Below, piece after piece: positions 27,678 through 36,602 of a DNA stretch of 64,000 nucleotides (positions are counted from its first letter, which is position 1; every line of letters starts with the position of its first letter). The notes below the pieces were generated by a model. That model was not told the DNA's origin, ran no database searches, and saw only the letters and a list, made by a program, of their open reading frames with translations. The DNA comes from Deltaproteobacteria bacterium (lineage in GTDB: Bacteria; Myxococcota_A; UBA9160; UBA4427), in the NCBI GenBank assembly GCA_002719955.1, contig PBFW01000052.1, forward strand, positions 1-64,000. The letters run 5' to 3'. The translations under genes and the position numbers were made by a program.

Positions 27678-28646
27678 ATGAAAGACCGAGGCGCGCCCGG
27701 AATTCCCAATGGCTGGTTTGCGGTCGCCTGGAGCAAGGATCTCGCGATCGGGGACGTCCAGAGAATCCGCTATTTTGACAACGAGATGGTGCTCTTCCGA
27801 ACCCGCTCCGGAAAAGCACGAGTGCTCGACGCCTACTGCCCCCACCTGGGCGCCCATCTCGCCGAAGGTGGCCGGATCCAGGGCGAGGCCGTTCGCTGCC
27901 CCTTCCATGCCTGGGAGTTCGACGGTGCGAGCGGGGAGTGTTCGAAGATCCCCTACTGCGCTCGAATTCCCGCGCGGGCACGCGTCGAGGCGTGGGATGT
28001 CCGCGAACTCAACCACATGATCTTCGTGTGGCACCACGCCGAAGGAAAACCACCGAGTTGGGAAATCCCGCGCGCGAGCCAATACGATGATGCGGAGTGG
28101 TCGCCGGTGCGGACCTTCGACATCGAAATTCCCGTCCACATGCAGGACATGGCCGAGAACAACCTCGATCCGGTTCATTTCGAGTACGTCCACCACATGG
28201 ACGGAACGCCGGATACCGAGATCTCCTTCGAGGATGAGGGCCGGGTCCTGCACGCCGTCAGCTACACCACCCAGCAGACGCCAATGGGCAGCTTCGACAT
28301 GCAATTGATTCGCGATACATGGGGAATCGGGCTCGGGACCGTCGAGAGTTCCGGCATTCCCGGCGTCGGGCTCTATATGTTCACCTCGACCTCACCCATC
28401 GATCGCAACACGACCATCTCCCGCTGGGCGATGACGACCACCAACAACGCCGCCGATGTCATGGGCGAAGAGTGGATGGCCAACATCACCCGAGGGATCT
28501 ACGACGACCTTCAGATCTGGGGCAACAAGATCCACCGGGCGGATCCCGTCTTCTGCGAAGCGGACACGCTGCTGGTGGAGTTCCGTCGCTGGGCAAAACA
28601 GTTCTACTCGCCCGCCCCGGAGGCCGACCAGACAGGACCCGCCTGA
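27678..28646 (+). CDS. Rieske non-heme iron oxygenase, oxygenase component
   Basis: A 322-residue protein. The Rieske [2Fe-2S] ligands are CPH (Cys54, His56) and CPFH (Cys74, His77), 17 residues apart. The mononuclear iron site is ENNLDPVHFEYVH (160-172) with Asp164, His167 and His172. The size and layout resemble KshA-type steroid 9-alpha-hydroxylases and the cholesterol 7-desaturase group more than classical ring-hydroxylating dioxygenases. It should hydroxylate or desaturate a bulky substrate, with electrons from a separate reductase not encoded nearby. ATG 27678 has AAAGGA eight bases upstream; an earlier in-frame ATG at 27645 lacks this. The preceding hydrolase gene ends 82 bases before. 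Confidence 0.93.
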   Translation: MKDRGAPGIPNGWFAVAWSKDLAIGDVQRIRYFDNEMVLFRTRSGKARVLDAYCPHLGAHLAEGGRIQGEAVRCPFHAWEFDGASGECSKIPYCARIPARARVEAWDVRELNHMIFVWHHAEGKPPSWEIPRASQYDDAEWSPVRTFDIEIPVHMQDMAENNLDPVHFEYVHHMDGTPDTEISFEDEGRVLHAVSYTTQQTPMGSFDMQLIRDTWGIGLGTVESSGIPGVGLYMFTSTSPIDRNTTISRWAMTTTNNAADVMGEEWMANITRGIYDDLQIWGNKIHRADPVFCEADTLLVEFRRWAKQFYSPAPEADQTGPA

Positions 28647-28743
28647 TCTCGATCCGATCCTCACCCACTGGCTCGCCCTTCGCAGCCGACTCATCATCCC
28701 ACCCAACCGGCGCCACAAGGCCCGAAACCAGACCAGGAGCCCC

Positions 28744-29556
28744 ATGAGCGATTCCAAGACCCGTGCCGAGCGCGGCCTCGATTGTCTATCCACCATCGCA
28801 GGGTCACCCGAAGGCGGTCAGGGCCTAGCCGACTTCTTCGAGACGCGAGGTGCCCTCGGGAGCTTCGCCCACCTGACGGCGGGCGGAGAGATCTGGGCCC
28901 GCGAACAATTTTCTCGCCGCGATCGCAGCGTCGTGGTCATCTCGGCGCTCACGGCCATGGGCCGCGACATGGAACTCAAGCAACACGTCGCCGGCGGCCT
29001 CAATCATGGACTGAGCGTGGACGAGGTCGACGAGATCATGGTCCAGTTGAGCGCCTATGTCGGTCTGCCTTTCGCCCTCAGCGGTTCGATCATCGTCGAT
29101 GCGGTCATCGCCGAGCGCGACGGCACCGAATCCCGCACGACGCCTCGAGCACCCGCCATCGTGCAGGACGACGAGAAGCGGCGCGCGGCGGGCCTCGACG
29201 TGCTGACGACCCTACTAGGCGATCCGAATCTTGACAAGAAGGCGACCGAAGAGGCGATCATGGGGCAGCAGGGGGATATGGGCGCGCTCGTCATGGATTA
29301 CGCATTCGGCGATGTCTGGTCGCGCCCCCAACTCTCGCGCCGCGACCGTAGCCTGATCGTGATCTCCGCCCTCACGGCGATCAACATGAAACACGAGCTC
29401 GAGATCCATCTCGGTGCCGCGTTGAATCACGGACTGACACCGGTCGAGATCGAAGAAGTCATGATCACGATGGTCGCCTATGGGGGATTCCCGAGGGCGA
29501 TCGACGGAATTCTGCTGGCGAAGCAGGTCTTCGAGGCGCGGGGCGTATCGGCGTAA
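28744..29556 (+). CDS. two-domain carboxymuconolactone decarboxylase (CMD) family protein
   Basis: A 270-residue internal duplication. Residues about 50-125 and 185-260 each carry the same pattern LSRRDRS-x-x-VISALTA, then an EL-x-x-H helix and LNHGL, followed by E-[IV]-[DE]-E-[IV]-M and a Y-x-G-x-P turn. There is no CxxC, so this is not an AhpD peroxidase but belongs with true CMD and related lactone decarboxylases. It might decarboxylate or isomerise a lactone-like ring-cleavage product. The tandem arrangement resembles a single-chain dimer of a small CMD. It is the last gene of the kinase-hydrolase-Rieske run; the convergent transporter gene ends 21 bases downstream. Specific substrate unknown. 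Confidence 0.87.
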   Translation: MSDSKTRAERGLDCLSTIAGSPEGGQGLADFFETRGALGSFAHLTAGGEIWAREQFSRRDRSVVVISALTAMGRDMELKQHVAGGLNHGLSVDEVDEIMVQLSAYVGLPFALSGSIIVDAVIAERDGTESRTTPRAPAIVQDDEKRRAAGLDVLTTLLGDPNLDKKATEEAIMGQQGDMGALVMDYAFGDVWSRPQLSRRDRSLIVISALTAINMKHELEIHLGAALNHGLTPVEIEEVMITMVAYGGFPRAIDGILLAKQVFEARGVSA

Positions 29557-29577
29557 CGAAATTGCCGCTCCCGAAAA

Positions 29578-30942
29578 TCAGCCGGAGCCGAGCCATAACA
29601 GGCCGGCCCCCAGGCAGACGAAGGCCGCCAGGAAGATCACGAAGCAGTAGCCCATGATGGCCCGTGCGTTGAGATCGACGATCGCGAGCAGTGGCAGGGC
29701 CCAGAAGGGCTGGATCATATTCGTCCACTGATCGCCATAGGCGACGCCCATCACCACGACCGCGTCCGCTACCCCGAGTTCGCGCGCCGCCGCGAGAAAG
29801 ATCGGCCCCTGCACGGCCCACTGCCCGCCGCCCGATGGCACGAAAAAATTCAGGACACCGCCCGAGACGAAGGCCCAGAAACCGAGGGTCTCGGACGAGG
29901 ACATCGCGACGAAGCCTTGCGAGAAGATCCCGACGAGTTCGGTTCGCGTGATCAGAGCGACGACCGCGGCGTAGAGCGGATATTGCAGGACGATCGGACC
30001 GAGGGTTCGACTCGCGTCCGCGATCAGCTGCAGATAGTGGCGAGGCGATCGTGCGAGCAGAAGACCCGCCGACAGAAACGACCAGTTCACGAGATCGAGG
30101 GTCAATTGGAAACCCCGGGAGCGGAACCACGAGGCGATGAAGGCCAGCAGCAAGAGTCCGAGCGCGGATGACAGAACACGCGATTGATCGAGATGATCAG
30201 CAGGCGTCAGCCGCTCACCGACCGGCCCGAGAGACGCCTGGCTCGCGGGCTCCGATCCGGCCGAGCTCTCCCGCACCCATTCGACGATCTCTTCGTCCGG
30301 CGGCGCGAGTCGACTGCACACGAGAGCGACGGCGGTCAAGGTGAGAGCCGCCAACCCGAGATTCCATGCGGTGTAAGTGGTCTCCGTGACCGGCAGGATC
30401 CCCATCACCGATTCCAGCGAATGGCCAGGCGTGGCGACCGCCAGCGGAGCCGTCCCCGAATAACCCATATGCCAGATGACGAATCCGCCATAGGCGCTCG
30501 CCACCAGCAACGGGAAATGCAGGCGGAGTCCACGCGCCCTACCCTCCTGCGCGATCGCCTGTGCGCCGAGCGCACCCACGACCAACCCGAGCGCACCCGT
30601 CACCATGCTCGTCAGCCCGGCCAGGATCGCGATCAAGGCGTAGGCCTGGGGCGCACTCCGCGGCCAGCGCGCGACGAGCTCGATCCCACGATGCACCAGG
30701 TCGGTGTGGGCCAGCGCGTGGGAGCAGACGAGCACGATGCAGATCTGCATCGCGAAGCCCAGGAAGCCGGTCAATCCGACCCCCCAGATCTCGAGCGCCT
30801 GGGCGGCCGAGGTGGGGGTGGCGAGGACGGCCACCGCGAACGTGATCGCAGTGAGCACGATCGCGAAGACGAAGGGGTCGGGATAGAAACGTTCGGAGAC
30901 GGCGACGAAGGGCTGGGCAATCCGGTCGAGCGAGAAGCGCAT
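29578..30942 (-). CDS. atoE: short-chain fatty acid transporter (AtoE family)
   Basis: A 454-residue inner-membrane protein with around ten or more hydrophobic segments. Family hallmarks are the SERFYPDPFVFAIVLT opening, SMVTGALGLVVGALGAQ, YGGFVIWHMGYSGTAPL and the C-terminal FFVPSGGGQWAVQGP segment with GVAYGDQWTNMIQPFWALP. The family imports short-chain fatty acids such as butyrate or acetoacetate. The gene lies 48 bases downstream of a small membrane-protein gene on the same strand and converges with the CMD gene. Uptake or export of short acids released by the neighbouring catabolic genes would fit, but this is inference. Confidence 0.93.
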   Translation of the reverse strand: MRFSLDRIAQPFVAVSERFYPDPFVFAIVLTAITFAVAVLATPTSAAQALEIWGVGLTGFLGFAMQICIVLVCSHALAHTDLVHRGIELVARWPRSAPQAYALIAILAGLTSMVTGALGLVVGALGAQAIAQEGRARGLRLHFPLLVASAYGGFVIWHMGYSGTAPLAVATPGHSLESVMGILPVTETTYTAWNLGLAALTLTAVALVCSRLAPPDEEIVEWVRESSAGSEPASQASLGPVGERLTPADHLDQSRVLSSALGLLLLAFIASWFRSRGFQLTLDLVNWSFLSAGLLLARSPRHYLQLIADASRTLGPIVLQYPLYAAVVALITRTELVGIFSQGFVAMSSSETLGFWAFVSGGVLNFFVPSGGGQWAVQGPIFLAAARELGVADAVVVMGVAYGDQWTNMIQPFWALPLLAIVDLNARAIMGYCFVIFLAAFVCLGAGLLWLGSG

Positions 30943-30990
30943 GCGGAGAGGCTAGCCCGAACGCCTCCCGTGCAGAATGCCCCGCCCATT

Positions 30991-31533
30991 TCAGATCTCG
31001 TCGAGCAGAGCCAGCAAATGCCCCCGCGCGCGATCGAAGGGATCGCCCTCAGCGAGCGAAGCCTTCCGATGGCGAGCCAAGGGAAGGAGAAAATAGAGAC
31101 TCTGCACCAGCATGAAGCCCCACAGCGCCACCGAATTCCCGAGCCCGCCAGGAGCGGCCAGAACACTCGAAAAGGCCAATGCCCCGCAACCGAGGATCGT
31201 CTCGAAAAAGAGTGTGCGACCGGTCCGGGCCTCACCATCGAGACCGGTGCGCACGAGGGCGAGCACGATCGTCAGTCCGATCGCGATGCCGTCGATGCTC
31301 CTCGCCAGCGACAGAACCGCGACCGAAGCGATCGATCCGACGAGGCCATTGCGGAGCCTCATGCGAGGATTGCGGCCGATCGACACTCCATAGGCGACGA
31401 CACAAATCGCGAGATGGAGTGCCAGCGCATTGGCCGAACCCACGAATGGCGCAAAGACGGGCTGCGTGAAGACCAGAGTGACCGCGCCCATGGCTCCGAA
31501 GAGAAGGCTCGATGTGATTCCTGCCACGCTCAT
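30991..31533 (-). CDS. small multi-pass membrane protein, unknown function
   Basis: A 180-residue protein with about five hydrophobic segments (for example FGAMGAVTLVFTQPVFAPFV, ALHLAICVVAYGVSI and VALWGFMLVQSLYFLLPLA) and a polar C-terminal tail. I recognise no family. Its ATG overlaps the TGA of the pspA-like gene as ATGA, so the two are translationally coupled; that points to a role in the same envelope-stress or membrane-maintenance module. The short-chain fatty acid transporter follows 48 bases downstream. In other genomes PspA is often paired with small membrane partners, but this is not an obvious PspB or PspC. Confidence 0.75.
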   Translation of the reverse strand: MSVAGITSSLLFGAMGAVTLVFTQPVFAPFVGSANALALHLAICVVAYGVSIGRNPRMRLRNGLVGSIASVAVLSLARSIDGIAIGLTIVLALVRTGLDGEARTGRTLFFETILGCGALAFSSVLAAPGGLGNSVALWGFMLVQSLYFLLPLARHRKASLAEGDPFDRARGHLLALLDEI

Positions 31534-32114
31534 CGCCCCTCCTCCGCCGGGCGTCCGACGCCCGCACCTGTTCCCGTCGAGCCACCGCTCACATCCATCG
31601 TCCGCCGACGCAGGAGTTCGAGTTCGATCTCCTCGTCCGTCACCGAATCGCTCGTCTCGAAGGGGAGACCGTCGGCCTCACAGCGCGCTAGGTTTGCACG
31701 CACCCGGGGGTGCAGCTCGTCGAGCTGCACCTCCTGCACCTCGAGCCGCTCGACCGATCGCGCCCGGCGCACGTCGAGCTCGGCCGCCCTGGCGAACAGC
31801 TTCTGAAGCGCCACCTTCTTGGGGATCAAACGCCGAATGGCATAGCGAGCAAGCTCTGGATCATCACCGGACCTCGCGAGTTCGACATCGGCATCCAGCG
31901 AAGCGACCTGCGACTCCAGGCGCTGCCCTTCCTCGCGAAGGTCCCGCCGTTCCTCGTCGAGTGCCTCGATCGACGTCCGCTTTCGCGCGACTTCGATCTC
32001 CGCCTCCCGAAGGTGCTGGCGCAATACCAACGACCTTTCCTCCATCTGATCCATCATCCCGTGTGCATCGGCACGCAGCATTCTTCCGATCCGTTCGAAG
32101 ACTCGCATCGTCAT
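31530..32114 (-). CDS. pspA: PspA/IM30-family phage-shock protein
   Basis: A 194-residue protein that is almost entirely alpha-helical and charged: MRVFERIGRMLRADAHGMMDQ at the start, then a long coiled coil (about 20-150) with heptads of E, R and L. The N-terminal helix is amphipathic, the membrane-binding part in PspA. Proteins of the family form ESCRT-III-like oligomers that repair inner-membrane damage. It is a little shorter than E. coli PspA (222), and the last 25 residues are glycine- and threonine-rich. The start could be 32114 or the ATG at 32108; GAGAGG fits the latter spacing slightly better. It is downstream of the VWA gene and coupled to a small membrane protein. Confidence 0.82.
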   Translation of the reverse strand: MTMRVFERIGRMLRADAHGMMDQMEERSLVLRQHLREAEIEVARKRTSIEALDEERRDLREEGQRLESQVASLDADVELARSGDDPELARYAIRRLIPKKVALQKLFARAAELDVRRARSVERLEVQEVQLDELHPRVRANLARCEADGLPFETSDSVTDEEIELELLRRRTMDVSGGSTGTGAGVGRPAEEGR

Positions 32115-32224
32115 TCACCTCTCACTTTCCGCCATTCGCTCCATCACGTGCTGCACTCACCGTGAGTGCAGACCCGGAGAGCCCGCTCCCCGTCTCCCGA
32201 AAGAGCGGGCAAACCCGGTGGGAC

Positions 32225-33700
32225 CTAACGCTTAGCGCCCTTTCGGCGACCGTCCGTCCCCGCTTCGTAGAGCTCCTTGCCAAGCTGGCTGCGCACTTTC
32301 GTCTGCTTCGCCGCGGGTGCGGCCGCTGCGCGTTCGACCTTCTTCTTGATCTCCTGGACATCCCGGAAGCTCCCGGTCGATTCAGCGTCGATACCGAGTG
32401 CGTTCAGCTCGCTGTAGTCCACATCGTCGAGTCGCTGCCTCGCAGCGTCGTACTCCCCCTTCGAGATGAGATCAGAAACACTCTGTCGAATCCGATTCAC
32501 CCTCTCTTCGGCGTGGTGTGTCGTAACGGCATCCTTATCGAGACTCGCAACGAATTGCCTCTCATCGATGACTGCCGCGATCACTGGAAACTCGGGCAAA
32601 TGCAGTTCCCGTCGCGCGCCCCCGGAAGCCTGGGTATAGGCGAGTCGGATATCGCCGAGCGCCACCGCCCCGGCCTTTTCAGCGGGTACGCGGAGCGTCA
32701 CCCAAAAGCTGCGTTCTTGTCCGGCGAAGAGCGCACCTGGGCGCAGGATGCTGAAACCGGGAAGAACTTCGATGGGATAACCCGCGGCATCGACGACCTG
32801 GATGCCTTCCGGCGTCTCGATGCGAATCTCGAGCGCACTCGCGACCGTCGCCCGCGCCGATTCGAACTCATCAGAAAAAATTCCTGCGAGTACGGAGACC
32901 TGGGGGACATAATAGAAATTGCCCGTCCCCGCGTCGGCGAGTCGCGTCATCAAACGTTCATCAAAACCCTCCCCGACCCCGACCGTCGAGAGCACGTACT
33001 CCCCCGAGACCGCTCGACCCGATCGATTCGATAGGCCCTCCGGCGTCGCGTCACCCTGATTCGCGTGCCCATCGGAGAGCAATAGGACCCGCGCGACCCG
33101 TCCCGCCGCGCGCGTCGCCGCGACGAGATCGTGCGCCCGATCGAGGCCGGCCGACATATTCGTTCCACCCCCCGCAGCGATCGCCCCGAGCTGCCGGGGC
33201 CAGACCTCCCGCGCTGCATCCGAAGCCCGCGCCAGCGGCACGACCAGATCGGAGCCATTCGAATAGGTGACGAGGGCGAAACGATCCTCCGGACCCAGCT
33301 GGCCGATGAGTTCACGGATAGCCGCCAGCGCCTTCGCCATGGGATCGCCCCCCATCGATCCCGATCGATCGAGGACGACGACGACATCGGTCGGGCGTCG
33401 TAGGATCGCCCGCTCGGGCAACTCCGCACCGCGCGCCTTCAACTCGAGATGGATCTCACCGCTGCTGCCTACATGAACGGCGCCTCGATCGAGGCGTCCC
33501 TCGAAGCTGAGTAGATCGCGCCGTGTGTGCCGAATGAGATCCCTGGCGTCGGTCGACGCGGGATTCATCGTGAAAGCCCAGAGCCGCGCTGCGTGCGTAC
33601 CGGCGATCGTCGCCGCAAAGAGCAGGGCGACAACGAGCCAAGCTCGCCTCCGCTGGAACCCGGGCGGGGAAATGGGGTCTTCTCGAAGGGAATGCGACAT
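32225..33700 (-). CDS. von Willebrand factor A domain protein, membrane-anchored
   Basis: A 491-residue protein. Residues 20-37 form a signal anchor (WLVVALLFAATIAGTHAA), so the body is periplasmic. The VWA domain (about 104-275) has a complete MIDAS: DRSGS (Asp111, Ser113, Ser115), the threonine of GGGTNMS and the aspartate of LLLSDG. The C-terminal part is beta-rich then helical (VNRIRQSVSDLISKGEYDAARQ), ending in a lysine-arginine-rich tail. Such proteins bind ligands through a divalent metal and resemble the calcium-activated chloride-channel-like/BatA-type group. The ATG at 33700 has GGAG seven bases upstream. It heads the minus-strand run with pspA and is divergent from the OmpR-type regulator gene. 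Confidence 0.86.
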   Translation of the reverse strand: MSHSLREDPISPPGFQRRRAWLVVALLFAATIAGTHAARLWAFTMNPASTDARDLIRHTRRDLLSFEGRLDRGAVHVGSSGEIHLELKARGAELPERAILRRPTDVVVVLDRSGSMGGDPMAKALAAIRELIGQLGPEDRFALVTYSNGSDLVVPLARASDAAREVWPRQLGAIAAGGGTNMSAGLDRAHDLVAATRAAGRVARVLLLSDGHANQGDATPEGLSNRSGRAVSGEYVLSTVGVGEGFDERLMTRLADAGTGNFYYVPQVSVLAGIFSDEFESARATVASALEIRIETPEGIQVVDAAGYPIEVLPGFSILRPGALFAGQERSFWVTLRVPAEKAGAVALGDIRLAYTQASGGARRELHLPEFPVIAAVIDERQFVASLDKDAVTTHHAEERVNRIRQSVSDLISKGEYDAARQRLDDVDYSELNALGIDAESTGSFRDVQEIKKKVERAAAAPAAKQTKVRSQLGKELYEAGTDGRRKGAKR

Positions 33701-33824
33701 GTTGATTCTCCGGCCACAAGCGGCCGGCGGAATGCTCGGCTCTCGCTCGCGTGGCGATGGAGATAGGGATATGCGATCGGCCTTTTCCGTTCCGTCAAAG
33801 CTTCGTAAGCGGGGCCCCAGCGAC

Positions 33825-33840
33825 TTTACGAAGGGTTTAC
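33825..33840 (+). promoter_or_regulatory. candidate OmpR/PhoB-type operator (11-base direct repeat)
   Basis: In the divergent region between the VWA and regulator genes, TTTAC occurs at 33825-33829 and again at 33836-33840, exactly 11 bases apart. A partly inverted copy of the first site, CTTCGTAAG, sits at 33801-33809 opposite CTTTACGAAG (33824-33833). OmpR/PhoB-type regulators bind direct repeats with an 11-base period, so this could be an autoregulatory or divergent-promoter site. It lies 39-54 bases before the regulator start. Confidence 0.35.
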
Positions 33841-33878
33841 ATACGATCCGCCGATAACGGATAGACTCGGGAGCCAAT

Positions 33879-34640
33879 ATGGAACGCCAGCACGAGGAAT
33901 CTTCGCAGCTTCCCGTTCTCGTCATCGAGGACGAGGAGGCGATCCTGCGCGGGCTCTGCGACGTGCTTGCCTTCCAGGGCTACGCACCGTCGAGCGCGGG
34001 CCGTGGAGATCTCGGCCTCGAATTGGCGCTCGACCCGGACCACGAGCCCGCCCTGGTGGTACTCGACGTCATGTTGCCGGGCCTCAGCGGGTTCGATGTC
34101 TGCGAGCGCCTGCGCGGGAAGAAGCCCGCTCTCCCGATCCTGATGCTCACCGCGCGAGGCTCCGAAGAAGACATCCTGCGAGGCTTTCGCTGCGGCGCGG
34201 ACGATTATGTCACGAAGCCCTTCTCGGTTTCCGAACTCGTTGCACGCGTCGAAGCGCTGCTGCGACGATCGGGCGCTGGGTTGGATTCTGCGACGGCCTC
34301 CGACGGCGATCGCGCCGCCCGCGAGCCTTCGGGCGATCCGGCGCCCTTCGACTTCGGCCATTGGCAGATCGTGCCGAGTGAGCGTGCGGCGCAATGCGCC
34401 GGTGAAGTCCTCGAACTCACCTCCCGGGATCTCGAACTGCTCGCGTTCTTCGTTCGGGAGCGTGGGCGCATACTGAGCCGCCGACGACTCCTCAGCGAGG
34501 TCTGGGACTACCCAGACCCCGAGCGCATCGAGACGCGCAGCGTCGATATGCATATCGCCAAACTTCGCAAGAAACTCGGCCCTCGCGACGGAGCGCTCAT
34601 CGAGACGATCCGCGGCGAGGGCTATCGATTTCGGGGCTAG
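33879..34640 (+). CDS. OmpR-family response regulator
   Basis: A 253-residue two-domain regulator. The receiver domain (12-127) has the acidic pocket around E17-D18, phosphoacceptor Asp63 (VLDVMLPG), and conserved Lys113 (VTKPF). The linker is polar and acidic. The DNA-binding domain (about 150-253) is an OmpR-type winged helix: SRDLELLAFFVRERGRILSR, then RSVDMHIAKLRKKLG and GEGYRF. It would activate or repress transcription after phosphorylation by the histidine kinase that starts four bases downstream. Divergent orientation to the VWA-pspA run suggests that these are among its targets; this is inference. Confidence 0.95.
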   Translation: MERQHEESSQLPVLVIEDEEAILRGLCDVLAFQGYAPSSAGRGDLGLELALDPDHEPALVVLDVMLPGLSGFDVCERLRGKKPALPILMLTARGSEEDILRGFRCGADDYVTKPFSVSELVARVEALLRRSGAGLDSATASDGDRAAREPSGDPAPFDFGHWQIVPSERAAQCAGEVLELTSRDLELLAFFVRERGRILSRRRLLSEVWDYPDPERIETRSVDMHIAKLRKKLGPRDGALIETIRGEGYRFRG

Positions 34641-34643
34641 GCG

Positions 34644-36557
34644 ATGGCCAGGCTCAGATGGACACTCGTGCTCTTCGCGCTGGGGATCGGTCTGCCCGCT
34701 CTGCTCATCGTGCAGCGCGCAACCGAGGCGCTCGAACTCGAGAAGGCCCATCGACACGAGACCGTGGCCGAACGCGTCTTCGACGAGATGGAACGAACCC
34801 TCTCCGATTTCCTCCTCCGCGAAGAGTCGCGGCCCGCGAGCGACTACGATCACGCAAGAGAATCCGTCGCGGCGCCGGAGCCGCTTCCAGAGAGTTTTGC
34901 GAGGGCCGACGAACCCTTCATCCTGGGTTGGTTCCTGTTGTCCGCAACGGGCCCGACGCACATATTGGCGGTCGAGCCCCACGGCCGCACACAGATCGAG
35001 GGGGCGCTGCGGGCCGCCTTGACCCCAGGAGCGGTGGCCGACGATGGCGTGCGCTCGGCTGATCGGGAGCGGGAGGACTGGATGCTGGGCGCCGACGCGC
35101 GCACACCGGCGCCGGGCCGCACCCGGTCCCTCCTCCGCACTGGTCTCGACGAAGAGGACCTCGGCCAAAAGAGGGCCCAGGCCCTGGCTGAGCCAAGCCC
35201 CTACGAGGTTCTGAGGAACCTGAACCGTGCGGGCTCCCTGCGAAGCGAGCGCCAGAACAAGGCGCTCGCCAAGGGAAGCGAAAAGCGAACGCGGGCGGCG
35301 CACGTCGCAGAGCTGGAGAGGGCACCGGCCTCGGCCAAGGACGATGCTCTTCGCGCCGCAGCTGGTTTCGACGACGGCGCATACGCCGCCTCGCCTCGCG
35401 AACCGAGAATCGATGCAGACCCGGCGTCGGAGGCACGCGATGAACACGAGAAGAAATCGGAGAGCACCACCGTCGACCCCCTGGTCGGCCGGACGACCTC
35501 GGGCGGCGCCATCGTCCTGACCCGCTCGGCCTGGCGCGGCACACACGTCGACCGGCAGGGCCTGGTGCTCGACCGCGCGAGACTCATCGAGTGGCTCGGC
35601 GGTCGAATCCTCGGTGAAACCGGCCTAGCCGAACGCGCTTCTCTCGACTTCACCCCCCATTCATCGCAACCGGAAAAAGCGGATTATCGCTATCTGCACC
35701 GGTTTGCAGAACCCTTCGACGGACTGATCGCGCGACTCGACCTTCAACCTCTCCCGGCGCTCGCCGCCTCGCGCTCGATTCCCACCCTCGCCATTCTGCT
35801 CGCGGTTTCCGTCGTGATCGGGCTCTTCGCCGTCGATCGCATGACTCGGGTCGTCGTCGAATACGCACAGCGACGCAGCGATTTCGTCGCCGCCGTTTCA
35901 CACGAACTCAGGACACCGCTCACCGCGATTCGAATGTATGGCGAGATGCTCCGAGATGGACTCGTCGCGACCGAGGGCAAGAGAGCCGAGTACTACGCGA
36001 CGATCACGGACGAATCGGAACGGCTCTCTCGACTGATCGACAATGTCCTCGAGTTCTCGCGTCTCGAGCAGGATCGTCGCGAATTGGATCTCGTCGTTGG
36101 AGGCCTCTCGGAGACGGTGCGAGCGGCTTCGGAAAAACTGTCCGCCCACGCCGAACGCGAGGGGTTCGAGCTGGTCCTCGATCTCCCGGCTGCTCTCCCG
36201 CGAGTGCATTACGACAGGGATGCCATCACGCAGATCGTGTTCAACCTCGTCGACAACGCGCTCAAATATGCGCGGGACGCCGAGCGCAAGAGAATCGAGA
36301 TCCAGCTCTCTCCCCGCGCTGATGGAGCCGAGCTTCGCGTTCGCGATTTCGGACCGGGCGCCCCCGCCGATCAGCTCAATCGCATATTCGAGCCCTTCTA
36401 CCGAATCGGCGAGGAGCTGACACGCGCGACCGAGGGGACGGGGATCGGTCTGGCCCTGGTGCGTGAACTCGCGATCGCAATGGGCGGAACAGCAAACGCC
36501 ATCCGTCCGAACTCCGGCGGGCTCGAGATCGTCGTCTCCTTCGCCTCCGCGGATTGA
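34644..36557 (+). CDS. sensor histidine kinase with large extracytoplasmic domain
   Basis: A 637-residue membrane kinase. Transmembrane segment 1 is at about 6-26 and segment 2 at about 377-397, enclosing a ~350-residue periplasmic region that is unusually rich in A, R, E and D; its middle (about 140-290) looks disordered. The HisKA motif VSHELRTPLTAIRMYGEM has His420. The ATPase domain has the N box FNLVDNALKYA, G1 RDFGPGAP, F box RIFEPFYRI and G2 TGIGLALV. All catalytic residues are intact. The gene begins four bases after the response regulator stop, so they form a single two-component unit. The sensed signal is unknown; the VWA-PspA neighbours hint at envelope stress. Confidence 0.93.
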   Translation: MARLRWTLVLFALGIGLPALLIVQRATEALELEKAHRHETVAERVFDEMERTLSDFLLREESRPASDYDHARESVAAPEPLPESFARADEPFILGWFLLSATGPTHILAVEPHGRTQIEGALRAALTPGAVADDGVRSADREREDWMLGADARTPAPGRTRSLLRTGLDEEDLGQKRAQALAEPSPYEVLRNLNRAGSLRSERQNKALAKGSEKRTRAAHVAELERAPASAKDDALRAAAGFDDGAYAASPREPRIDADPASEARDEHEKKSESTTVDPLVGRTTSGGAIVLTRSAWRGTHVDRQGLVLDRARLIEWLGGRILGETGLAERASLDFTPHSSQPEKADYRYLHRFAEPFDGLIARLDLQPLPALAASRSIPTLAILLAVSVVIGLFAVDRMTRVVVEYAQRRSDFVAAVSHELRTPLTAIRMYGEMLRDGLVATEGKRAEYYATITDESERLSRLIDNVLEFSRLEQDRRELDLVVGGLSETVRAASEKLSAHAEREGFELVLDLPAALPRVHYDRDAITQIVFNLVDNALKYARDAERKRIEIQLSPRADGAELRVRDFGPGAPADQLNRIFEPFYRIGEELTRATEGTGIGLALVRELAIAMGGTANAIRPNSGGLEIVVSFASAD

Positions 36558-36602
36558 CAGACCTCATCGGCGCCTCACGCGGGGCGACGAGCCAGGGATG
36601 CT

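Noticed and set aside
30184-31806. 540-codon plus-strand frame over the transporter and membrane protein genes
   Set aside because: It is opposite convincing membrane proteins and is arginine/glutamate-rich without motifs.
33837-35546. 569-codon minus-strand open frame opposite the OmpR regulator and kinase
   Set aside because: It mirrors a fully motif-complete two-component pair and has no family-like sequence.
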